From the NCBI GenBank assembly GCA_017396695.1, contig JAFQLC010000003.1, positions 62,001 through 126,000 on the forward strand: a stretch of 64,000 nt of DNA. Direction: 5' to 3'. The DNA comes from a bacterium (lineage in GTDB: Bacteria > Cyanobacteriota > Vampirovibrionia > Gastranaerophilales > Gastranaerophilaceae). The notes beneath the pieces are model-generated. The model worked only from the letters and a program-made list of their open reading frames with translations, was not told the origin of the DNA and searched no databases. Shown here piece by piece: positions 1 through 9,100 of the stretch. Made by a program: the position numbers and the translations under genes. Each line of letters begins with the position of its first letter. Positions within the stretch are counted from its first letter, which is position 1.

Positions 1-1496
1 TAAGCCAAACAATTTCAAATTCAATAAAATGCGATTTGTTTAAAAAGTTAACATCATTTGATAGCTACTTTTTTGATATAAACTCCTCAGGAATTGTTGT
101 TCAAAGATTTTTAAACGACCCAGACACAGCATCAAGAACTTTTGTTGACAACCTAAAATCGCTTGCAACATCTGCAACAAGCTCTCTCGGGTTAATTGCA
201 GTTCTTCTTATGAGTTCTTGGAAACTTGCAATTGTTGGCGTTGTTGTTTTATGTTGCGCTTTTTTGCCTGTGGCATTAATTAGAAAAAGAATTAAAAAGA
301 CTTCAAACGCAAACACGGTTGTTGTTGGCGACATCACAACAAACATAAACGAAACATTCCATGGCAACAAAATTATGACAGGTTATGGATTACAAGACAA
401 ACTAAGGACAAAATTTAACAATCAAATTAGGGAAAGTTTCAACATAAACATGTCACTAGTTAAAAGGGCAACCTGGATGTCTCCTCTAATGTATATGATT
501 GCAAGCATTGGCGTTGCGCTTGTTTTGCATTTCGGAAATACCTTGATTATTAAAGGAGAGATGACAACTGGTTCGTTCGCAAGCTTTGTAACTTCATTAT
601 TACTTTTATACAAACCAGTTAAAGACCTAGGAAGAGTTACAACAAATCTGCAAAATGTGTTTGTTGCAATGAGCCGTGTTTTTGAATTATTTGCAATAGA
701 GGCAAAAATTACAGACGCTAAAAACCCAATCGAACTTAAAGAAATCAAAAAATCAATTAAATTTGAACAAGTTGGTTTTGAGTATGAAGCAGGAAAACCT
801 GTTCTAGAAAACATAAATCTAGAAGCAAAATGTGGCGAAGTTGTGGCATTTGTCGGAAACTCAGGTGGCGGAAAATCAACTGCAGTGAACCTTATTCCTC
901 GCTTTTATGACTGCACACAAGGAAGAATTACAATTGATGATATAAATATCAAAAATTATTCTCTCAAAAGCCTTAGAGAAAATATTGCAGAAGTTTTTCA
1001 GGATAATTTTATATTCACAGGCACAATCAAAGAAAATATAATGCTTGGAAAACCTGATGCAACAGAAGTTGAACTTGAAAATGCGGTTAAACTTGCGCAT
1101 TTAGAAGATGTTGTATCTGAGCTTGAAGATGGGCTAGACACAAATCTTGCAGAGATGGGCACATCGTTATCTGGCGGGCAAAGACAAAGAATTGCAATTG
1201 CAAGGGCAATAATCAAAAATGCACCAATTCTTATTTTAGATGAAGCAACAAGCGCACTAGATAATAAATCTGAAGCAGTTGTGCAGAAGGCACTTCAAAA
1301 CTTAATCAAGAATAAAACAGTCTTCATCATCGCACACAGATTATCTACCGTTAAAGATGCAGACAAAATTGCAGTTATTATGAACGGAAACATAACAGAA
1401 ATTGGACGCCACGAAGAATTATTAAATATTGAAGGTGGAAATTATAAAACACTCTACGATATGCAATTTAAGCATTTAGAAGAAGTGACTGCATAA
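1..1496 (+). CDS. MsbA-like ABC exporter, 5' end cut by the window
   Basis: Half-transporter of the lipid/drug exporter type (membrane domain plus ATPase), probably a homodimer in the inner membrane. The frame is open back to base 3, and the residues before the TTG at 36 still align with the complete paralogue at 29751, so the TTG is internal and the gene begins outside the window. After the remaining membrane helices come Walker A (GNSGGGKST), the signature LSGGQRQRIAIARA, Walker B (ILILDEATSALD) and the H-loop (IAHRLST). It ends 3 bp before the convergent sstT. The paralogue at 29751 is very similar, which suggests a duplication. The substrate cannot be read from sequence; lipid A or another lipid is the family guess. 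Confidence 0.9.
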   Translation, partial: SQTISNSIKCDLFKKLTSFDSYFFDINSSGIVVQRFLNDPDTASRTFVDNLKSLATSATSSLGLIAVLLMSSWKLAIVGVVVLCCAFLPVALIRKRIKKTSNANTVVVGDITTNINETFHGNKIMTGYGLQDKLRTKFNNQIRESFNINMSLVKRATWMSPLMYMIASIGVALVLHFGNTLIIKGEMTTGSFASFVTSLLLLYKPVKDLGRVTTNLQNVFVAMSRVFELFAIEAKITDAKNPIELKEIKKSIKFEQVGFEYEAGKPVLENINLEAKCGEVVAFVGNSGGGKSTAVNLIPRFYDCTQGRITIDDINIKNYSLKSLRENIAEVFQDNFIFTGTIKENIMLGKPDATEVELENAVKLAHLEDVVSELEDGLDTNLAEMGTSLSGGQRQRIAIARAIIKNAPILILDEATSALDNKSEAVVQKALQNLIKNKTVFIIAHRLSTVKDADKIAVIMNGNITEIGRHEELLNIEGGNYKTLYDMQFKHLEEVTA

Positions 1497-1498
1497 AA

Positions 1499-2722
1499 TT
1501 ATTTCTTTTCAGACATCAAATTATCGTGATATTCTGCAGTTGCAGTGTAAATTACATCGCTTGAAGAGTTAATTGCGGTCTCAAATGAGTCTTGAACAAC
1601 ACCCACAATAAAACCAATTGCAACAACTTGCATTGAAATATCGCTGCTTATGCCAAACAAAGAGCACGCCATTGGAATTAAAAGCAAAGAACCACCAGCA
1701 ACGCCAGATGCGCCACATGCAGCAAGCGTTACAAGGATTGAGAGGATAAATGCAGTCGGGATATCAACTTGAATGCCAAGTGTGTGAACAGTTGCAAGCG
1801 ACATAATTGAAATTGTAACCGCAGCACCATTCGTATTTATTGCAGCACCCAAAGGTAAAGATATTGAATAAAAACTTTTGTCTAAACCTAATTTATCACA
1901 AACATCCATATTAACAGGCAAATTTGCGGCTGAACTTCTTGTAAAAAATGCCGTAATACCACTATCTCTAAGCGCAGTATAAACAAGCGGATAAGGATTT
2001 CTTCTTGTAAATAAGAAAGATAAAAATGGCTCAACAACAAGTGCCACAAAGCTTAGAGAAACAACAAGAAGCGCAAGGAGCTTTGCATAATCTATAAATA
2101 TGTGGATACCACTTTCAGTAACCGCTTGAAAAACGAGCCCCATAATACCAAAAGGGGCGCAGTTTATAATCCCACGAACAACTTTTGTCATAACTGCTGC
2201 TAAATCACTAAAGAAATCTTTCGTTGTGCTTTTTGCAATGTTTTTAAGCGTAAAACCAATAATAACTGACCAGAAAAGAATGCTTATATAATTTGCTTCA
2301 GATAATGATTTGATTGGATTTGAAACGATGTTAGTTAAAATCGAAACAAGAACTTCGGAAATTCCCTCAGGCGCTGCAAATGTATTTGAAACGCCAGCTA
2401 ATTTAAGTGTAACTGGGAACATAAAACTTGCAAGAATACCCACAAGCGCCGATAAAAACATGCTAAGAATATATAGAAAAACAATTGTTTTATATTTTCT
2501 GCCGTCGTTATTGCCAACTTTTGCATTTGCAAGAGAGCTAATAATCAAAACAAAAACTAAAATTGGAGCAATTGATTTAAGTGCGCCAATGAATAATAAT
2601 CCAAAAACCGAAATAAATTGAAACTTAGGAATAGCAAGTGCAAAAGCGACACCTAAAACTATACCTAGAAATATTCTTATGATTAAATTTATACTGTTAT
2701 ATATTTCAACTATCTTTTTCAT
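1499..2722 (-). CDS. sstT: Sodium:serine/threonine symporter SstT
   Basis: Inner-membrane symporter of the dicarboxylate/amino acid:cation family that imports serine and threonine with sodium. The 407-residue protein has the usual length and hydrophobic pattern, with a re-entrant serine-rich loop (FFTRSSAANLPVNM), the asparagine-rich GAAINTNGAAVTI segment and the glycine-rich CGASGVAGGSLLLIPMA stretch. These match the E. coli SstT motifs closely, so the substrate call is fairly secure. The ATG start is preceded by a weak TTGGA ribosome site. It appears monocistronic and faces the ABC exporter tail to tail. Confidence 0.93.
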   Translation of the reverse strand: MKKIVEIYNSINLIIRIFLGIVLGVAFALAIPKFQFISVFGLLFIGALKSIAPILVFVLIISSLANAKVGNNDGRKYKTIVFLYILSMFLSALVGILASFMFPVTLKLAGVSNTFAAPEGISEVLVSILTNIVSNPIKSLSEANYISILFWSVIIGFTLKNIAKSTTKDFFSDLAAVMTKVVRGIINCAPFGIMGLVFQAVTESGIHIFIDYAKLLALLVVSLSFVALVVEPFLSFLFTRRNPYPLVYTALRDSGITAFFTRSSAANLPVNMDVCDKLGLDKSFYSISLPLGAAINTNGAAVTISIMSLATVHTLGIQVDIPTAFILSILVTLAACGASGVAGGSLLLIPMACSLFGISSDISMQVVAIGFIVGVVQDSFETAINSSSDVIYTATAEYHDNLMSEKK

Positions 2723-2807
2723 AAAATTCCAAATGAGATAATTAAAAATGTAGCAAAAACATAAGAAATATACAAATTAGTTAGTGCTTTTATAGATATG
2801 CAGGAAA

Positions 2808-3563
2808 TTACCCAACAGATATGCACCCTAAATCAGAATAAGCAGTTTTAACAAGATTTTGCAGATAAGATAAAGGGGTGTGCCCTGTGCCCAAAAGTAA
2901 AACATTATCTACCCCCGCATTTTTTGCCATCAAATAATCCATTTCAGCATCACCAATGCAAAGAATAGTTTTTGGATTTAGATTATTTTCTTCAATTACT
3001 TTTCTGAGTGGAATGCCAGTTTTTTTAGGCTCATTGAATTGATGTTTACCATAAACACCAGCAAAACAGTGTTCTAAGTCAAATTTTTGAACAGATAAAA
3101 TTGCATTTTCTTTAATGTCAGATGTTATGATAAATTGCTTTGCATTTTTATTTTGAAATTCAAGAATTAAATCAGAAACAGAGGGCAAAAGATGAATGTA
3201 ATCGCAAGCAACATCTTGAAATTCAGAATGAACTTGAGAAAATAGTTTATCATTTTCAGCCTCAGATGAATTAACCCCAAGAGATAATAGTTTGTTATGA
3301 AGAGATAACAAAACCTCTTCACGAGATAAAACTGCGACAGGAGAAAGTGCAATAAGCTTGCCCGTTAGAGTATCAAGCCCCATATTTATACAAATTTCAG
3401 AATAAAATTTATCATTCAACGCATAATGAGCAATAACTTTATCTGCTCTCCTTTTTGTAATTTCTGCCCAGAAATAATTAGCATCAATAATTGTTGCATC
3501 TTTATCCCAAATTATTGTATCAATGTTGTCAAAAATAACTTCGTTATTTGCTAAAATTTTCAT
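2808..3563 (-). CDS. HAD-superfamily phosphatase, phosphoglycolate-phosphatase-like
   Basis: Predicted cytoplasmic phosphohydrolase of the haloacid dehalogenase family, 251 residues. Motif I is IIWDKDATI, with a threonine after the two aspartates as in DxDxT. Motif II is FIITSD, motif III lies around EPKKTG, and motif IV is CIGDAEMDYLMAKNAG. The helical cap between motifs I and II suggests a small-molecule substrate. It starts 3 bp after the LdpA-like gene and so is very probably co-transcribed with it. The substrate is unknown. The link to the iron-sulfur partner is inferred from spacing only. Confidence 0.8.
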   Translation of the reverse strand: MKILANNEVIFDNIDTIIWDKDATIIDANYFWAEITKRRADKVIAHYALNDKFYSEICINMGLDTLTGKLIALSPVAVLSREEVLLSLHNKLLSLGVNSSEAENDKLFSQVHSEFQDVACDYIHLLPSVSDLILEFQNKNAKQFIITSDIKENAILSVQKFDLEHCFAGVYGKHQFNEPKKTGIPLRKVIEENNLNPKTILCIGDAEMDYLMAKNAGVDNVLLLGTGHTPLSYLQNLVKTAYSDLGCISVG

Positions 3564-3566
3564 AAA

Positions 3567-4517
3567 TTAAACACTTTCTACAAGCTCTTGTGCAACTTTT
3601 AAAGCAGAAGAAAATTTATCTTCATTATATAAAAAATCATCATCTTGAACAAAATCTTTGACAATTTTTCTTGCATAAGAACCGATGGCAACGCCATTTA
3701 ATGGCACTTCTAAAATTCTTGCAAGTTCAGCCGTTTTTGCGTTTGTTCCACCAGATGTAATAACATATGGGCAAATATTTGAATTTATAATTAAATCCGC
3801 ACAAGAAACAGCTTGCAATGTTGAATGGTAATTATCAGCCCCACCAGACATTGGAATGCCATCCGCTTGAATCATTACATGATTTTGCCTAGCGCAAGAT
3901 ATCATTTTTTTCAAAATTTCAATTAATTGATTATCAGAAAAATTCACTCTGCTTGCGTTTATACTAAGCATTCCATCAAAATTATTTACTAAATATTCCC
4001 ATTTTTGAAAAATATCATCAATATCATTTGAATCCATATGAAATTCAACACATTCGCACATTGGAAAAAGTTTATCCAAATTATTCCAATCAGATTGTTT
4101 TTGGTAAGAATAAATTGCATCAAAAGAACAAGCAGAGACACAACGAGCGCAACCTATGCATTTTTTCTCATCAATAGAAACTTTTCCGTTGGTATTTTGA
4201 ATAGCACCTTCAAGACAAGAAGAAACGCAAGTATTACAAGACACACAGTTATCGTTTATCTTGTATTTTGATAAATGCTTGTCATTTGCAGTTCCGACAC
4301 TTATACACAAAAAACAATCTGTTTTTTTTGAATATTCAAAACCACGGCGAGCCGCCTTAATTGCGTTTTCACTTGCGTTAATATCAAAAAATCTACATCC
4401 AGCAGCACTATAAAGTGCAACAAGGCGAGTAATTTCATCATAATTTTCATTATTAGCCCCTAAAATTAGCTTAAAGCATTTATTAGAAGCAAGATATTCT
4501 TGTAAACCTTTAATCAT
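3567..4517 (-). CDS. LdpA-like 2x[4Fe-4S] protein (cyanobacterial circadian-input family)
   Basis: Iron-sulfur protein resembling cyanobacterial LdpA, which in photosynthetic species tunes circadian period to light through cell redox state. The N-terminus (FKLILGANNENYDEITRL and the following AGCRFFDINAS) has the pattern I recall for LdpA. Two ferredoxin-type clusters follow, CX2CX2CX3C at residues 91-101 and 120-130. The C-terminal half is a TIM-barrel-like region. At 316 residues it is about the usual length. It has a GAGG ribosome site 4 bp before the ATG and a candidate promoter upstream, and it precedes the HAD gene by 3 bp. No kai clock genes are in this window, so its role is probably redox sensing or enzymatic. 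Confidence 0.75.
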   Translation of the reverse strand: MIKGLQEYLASNKCFKLILGANNENYDEITRLVALYSAAGCRFFDINASENAIKAARRGFEYSKKTDCFLCISVGTANDKHLSKYKINDNCVSCNTCVSSCLEGAIQNTNGKVSIDEKKCIGCARCVSACSFDAIYSYQKQSDWNNLDKLFPMCECVEFHMDSNDIDDIFQKWEYLVNNFDGMLSINASRVNFSDNQLIEILKKMISCARQNHVMIQADGIPMSGGADNYHSTLQAVSCADLIINSNICPYVITSGGTNAKTAELARILEVPLNGVAIGSYARKIVKDFVQDDDFLYNEDKFSSALKVAQELVESV

Positions 4518-4526
4518 ACAACCTCA

Positions 4527-4553
4527 TCTATAAACAAGAATATATTACGTCAA
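4527..4553 (-). promoter_or_regulatory. Candidate promoter of the LdpA-like gene
   Basis: On the minus strand TTGACG is followed after 15 bp by TATAGA. The -35 is good, but the spacing is short for the vegetative sigma factor. It sits in the 60-bp gap between the AAA pseudogene and the LdpA-like gene. Confidence 0.35.
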
Positions 4554-4577
4554 AATAAGTAATTTGAATAGTAAAAA

Positions 4578-5956
4578 TTAAATAGATTCAGATGTAAAAC
4601 CAATTGATGTTTTCTTTTTAACAGCTTTTGACTTATACATAGAATCATCAATTCTTTCTTCATTTGTTTTCTCAATTGCTCGTGCAAAATCTTCATAAGA
4701 AATGTCAGCTCTACCACGATTTAAAGCATTTAAGGATGCAGCATTTGCGATTGTGTTTATAGAATGATAAGAAAATCCATTTAAATCACGAGCCACTTTT
4801 TCAAGAGATTTTTCATCATTAATTAAAGCAGCGCCTTTTGATTTTTTAGATAAGTTATTCACCACTTGTTGTTTTCTTTGTTCTAAATTTGGTGTGCCCA
4901 CAAATTTTTTCAAATCAAACCTTCTTCTAATTGCTGGGTCAACAAGGTCGTATTTATTTGTTGCGCCAACAACAATAACATTGTTTGCTTTTGCTTGTTC
5001 AATGCATTTCAAAAGGGTTGCCACTTGTTTATGTTTTCATCATTTGTGCCTGAACTTCTATTGAATGTCATTGAATCCATCTCATCCATAAACAAAATTA
5101 CAGGCTTATCTAAATCTTTTGCATAAGCTTGAACAAAATCGAATGCGAGTTTTATATTGTTCGAGGTTTGGTTAATATATTTTGAACCAGCATTTCCAAT
5201 GTCCAAAGTAAAGACAGGTGCATCAATTTCAGCAGCAAGTGCTTCAATAATATATGTCTTACCGCACCCTGGAGGGCCATATAATAAAATTCCTGCTGGG
5301 CGCCTTTTGCCGTATTCTTCAAAATCCAATTTTGCTTGAGCTGGGTCGTTTACAGGGTCAATAACAGACTCTTTAAGGTCAGCTTTAAGCTCTTCCATAC
5401 CCATAATATCTTTAAAGCCATCTGGCGAAAATTCAGTTCTTTGAAGAATTTCTACTGGAACAGCGCTAACTGCAGCAGCTCTAGCTTTTTTATCTTCTTC
5501 TGCTTTTTTCTGCTCAGCTTCAAGCTTAGTTTGCTCAACTTGTTTTTCAATTTCTTCTGGCGATTTTCCTAAATCTGCATTCCAAAATTTCAATCTTTCA
5601 ATAATGACGTTACGCCAATTATCTTTTGGGTTTTTACAAGTTTTAAGAGCGGAAGAATAATAGTCATACTCAGAATTTAAATATTGTTCACAATCAGTGA
5701 AATTCACCATTATATTGTCAATTAAAGTATCTTTTGTTGCAATAAACATGTCAACATAGTTAGGATCTGGAGCATCTGGCCCAGTTTTACCTTCTCTTAA
5801 AGTAATAACATCTTCTGCTGCATTACATAAATTACTATAATCTTTCAAAAAAGCGGCATATTGCTTGTCAGATAAATTATTTGCTCTTGATTCAATGTAT
5901 GCTTGACTTTTTTTTGAATATCCAAAAGAAATTGGTGAAATCGTGTTAACTCTCAA
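4578..5956 (-). pseudogene. Frameshifted AAA+ ATPase with N-terminal SFG tag
   Basis: AAA ATPase of the FtsH/Vps4/SpoVK type split by one frameshift. The 5' part (TTG start at 5956, AAGGA ribosome site 8 nt upstream) carries the tag ISPISFG at residues 6-12, a charged coiled region around 135-165, Walker A GPPGCGKT at 227-234 and Walker B ILFMDE at 287-292. It runs off after residue 311. The other frame continues in register from about 5024 with VATLLK, sensor 1 (VVGATNKYD), the arginine finger (RRRF) and a C-terminal helical lid. Adding one base in the AACAAGTGG context (about 5022-5027) would restore a 459-residue protein. It may be a true pseudogene or an assembly error; no canonical slippery heptamer is seen. 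Confidence 0.8.
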
Positions 5957-6051
5957 TTTAAAATTCCTTCAAAATTTGTTGCATGTACAAGGTTTAAAAA
6001 AATATTTTTTTGCTAGGAAGGACAACAAAGTTTAAGATTTGTAAAAAAAAC

Positions 6052-6079
6052 TAAAGAACACAACACTAGTTGACGATAG
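6052..6079 (+). promoter_or_regulatory. Weak sigma-28-like promoter before the giant HD protein
   Basis: TAAAG at 6052 is followed by GACGATAG at 6072-6079, with 16 bp between TAAA and the -10 (consensus 15). The -10 matches GCCGATAA at 6 of 8 positions. Transcription from here would start near 6085 and place AAGGAAGG (6097-6104) in the leader, which would exclude the TTG at 6070 as a start. Confidence 0.3.
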
Positions 6080-6117
6080 AAAAATTAAGGCACACGAAGG
6101 AAGGCAATATTAGTCCT

Positions 6118-9100
6118 GTGGAATTTTTCAAAATAAACCCTAATACATCAATTCCCAAAGTAAGTTTTGGAAACAAAACCAAGACAAGCATTGGCATACA
6201 AAAAAAAGATGAATTTGTTAAAAGCAAAGAACAAGAAAAACCAGAAACACAGGCAGATAATAAACAAAAAGAAATTAGCCCGAGAACAAAAAAAATATTC
6301 AAACAAATTGAAATAGGAATGAAGGAAAAAGGGCTTGAAAAATACACAAAAGGCGTAATTGCATTTTTCGAAATTGCAAGCGAAGATGACCTAGAATATC
6401 TTGAATCTGGAAATAATTTACAAGATTTTCTCGATAACGACCTAAACGACATAAACACCATAAAACTCATGTGCGAACTATGTGAAAGCCCAATGTGGGG
6501 TAAAATTTCATATGATTCAATCTGCTCATTATCTGACTTAAATGTAGAAGAGATTTCTGTAACTGAATTTCTAGAAGGAGCTACACCCGAAGAGGTTGAT
6601 AACACGGTTAATTATGTGAAATTAAGCGGTGTAAAAAAAGGAGAAAGGCTAAAAGAATACGCAAGAAGATTAAATATTTTCAGAGAAAATATAGAAAATC
6701 TTGAGGATGTGCCAAAAAATGCAGTAAGAGAAATTATTGGAAATAAAGAATTAGACGAAGATTTTCTATTAGAGGTCGCAAAAGTAATTAATGAAAAAAA
6801 CAAGCAAGGAAAAATTGTATTTAACGATAATTATTCAAAAATTAAAGCTGAACACAAAGGAATAATGCTTGAATATATAAAACACAGAGTGCCAGTGCAA
6901 GAAAGAGGAAGTGGAGATTATTTCCACAGCTTTGGACTTGACGAGCTTGAAACCCTTTGCTCATATTCAAACAAAGATAACGTAGAAATTATCGAAAAAA
7001 TGTTATCAAATAAAGACATAAGCATATATGAAATTCAAAGTGCAATAAAAGAAATTAAACCAAGTGAAAAAGAAACCATATTAAAGAATATGGAAATGTT
7101 TGAAAGGTTTGGACTAAAATCAACAGATGCAATAAGATACGAAGGCGAAGAAATAACAGACAGAGAAGTTCTTGAAGAAAATAAAAAAGAATTTTTGAAG
7201 ATGTTTAAATATTCGTATCCGCCTCACGACGTAATTGCTGCCGTTTGCCTGTCAAAAAATAATCTCGAATACGCAAAATTAATGAATAAATATAGTGTCG
7301 GTCCTTCAACAATATCAGCTGCACTCCAAAATAGCAAAGGGACAGATAATGTTGAAACAATTAAAAAGAGATTAGATGAAATTTTAAACCACAAAGACTA
7401 CAAAAACGAAAATTTTGCCTGGATTCCTTATGCAATTAAAAACGAAAAAAGTTTTGAAGCATTTAAAACTTTTGAAGAAATTTTAATTGGGCAGAAAAAA
7501 GACGATTTTGAATATTTTAAATCGGACGATAGAAAAATTTTTGCACTTGAATATGATGACCCTAAAAAAGTAAAAGAAAGAATGCAAAAAATATCAAATG
7601 GTTACGCAAGGCTACCATTTGCAATTATGGCAACAAGCGATGAAATGTTTGAGTTATCAAAAAAAGCTGAAGAAAAATTTGACTGCAAAGAGTTATCTAA
7701 TACTATTTTTTCATACGAGCAAACAAACGGCAAAAAAGAATTTGCTGAAAAACTCTACAAAAAAGCGGAGCTGTTATTTGATGAATACGAAATAGCGCCA
7801 GATAAAATTAGTGAACTTATTAAAAAAGGAAATTATGAATTTGGCTTAAATATGTTGCGTGCAGGCATTGATAAAAACTTTATAGAGCACACAGACAGAC
7901 TCAAGAGCGCAAGACGATTTGACGAAGAAAAAACAATAAAAGCCCTTGCTAATTATCAAAAATATGGCGACTTGAACGATAAATCATTCTGCAAATTTTT
8001 GTTCGATGGTTACGATTCAATCGACACCCTTTTGGATGAAAAAAGAGCAGAATGTATTTCCGAACTAATTAAAAACGGATATGAATATAATGAAATTTCA
8101 GTGTTCTTAAGAAGTGCAGAAACCGCACACAAAGCACATGACAAAGATATTGTAGAAGATATAAAAGAAAAATTAGAAAGTGCAAACAAGCTTAAAAGTG
8201 AGCTTAGAAATTTAGGCTATAAAGTTGAAAACGAAAGCATTGCAAGGCATGTAGCGGGCTCTAGCAGGCACAGTGATGAATATATTGGAATATTAACAGG
8301 AGCTACTAAATTCAGCCCAAAAATGTCACTTAAAGAAAAAATTGATATTTACCAAAGTGTTAAAAAAATTGAAATAGATGAAACAGCACCAATGGCAGAA
8401 AAAGGGAAGTCGCATCTTGAGAAAATTATAAGTGAAATTGAGGCAAGTTTAACAAACACGGAAAAATTTGTTGAAGTTGATTTTGATGCACAAAATGAAA
8501 TGTTCCAAAACACAATTAAAAATAGTTCAAAAATCGAAAATGCACTTGCTAATTTTGATTTTACAAAATACAAAAAAGAAGGTTTACCACTAAGTTATTC
8601 AAGAAAAGAATTTTTGGAAGATTTAAATATAATAACATCTGAAATGACAGAAGATGAAATCACAGAAATAACAAAAAAACTTGGAATTGATTTAATACAT
8701 AATTCCGATGGCGAAATAACAGGCTATAATGGAATAATAAAATTTCACGAGGTAAAAGCGGAAAGCGAAGCCGAAGAAGCAATATTAGAAATTGCCAACA
8801 ACTTTATTATGGAAAATAAAATCCAAACTGGCGATGAAATAGTGGATAAAGCACTTAATTCTCTAATCAAAGGAATGCCAGAATTTGTTAACACAATTGG
8901 CAAACAACAACACGGAACACAGGCTTATAGCGTTGATATCCACACTATGAAAGTGTTAACAGAATGTCTAAATAATGAAAAATTCAAAGAATTATCGAAC
9001 TTAGATAAAACCAAATTAAAATTATGCGCACTAACACATGACATAGCAAAATCTGAAGGTGTTGTTGACAAAGGACATCAGGAGTATTCAGCAATTTATG

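Noticed and set aside
36..38. TTG at 36 as the start of the ABC exporter
   Set aside because: The reading frame is open to the window edge and still aligns with the paralogue, so the gene is simply cut off.
5018..5030. Programmed ribosomal frameshift in the AAA ATPase
   Set aside because: No X-XXY-YYZ slippery heptamer, stimulatory hairpin or internal ribosome site was seen. A one-base deletion is simpler.
6070..6117. TTG at 6070 as start of the giant HD protein
   Set aside because: No ribosome site is present, and a strong one lies downstream. The extra residues are not tag-like.
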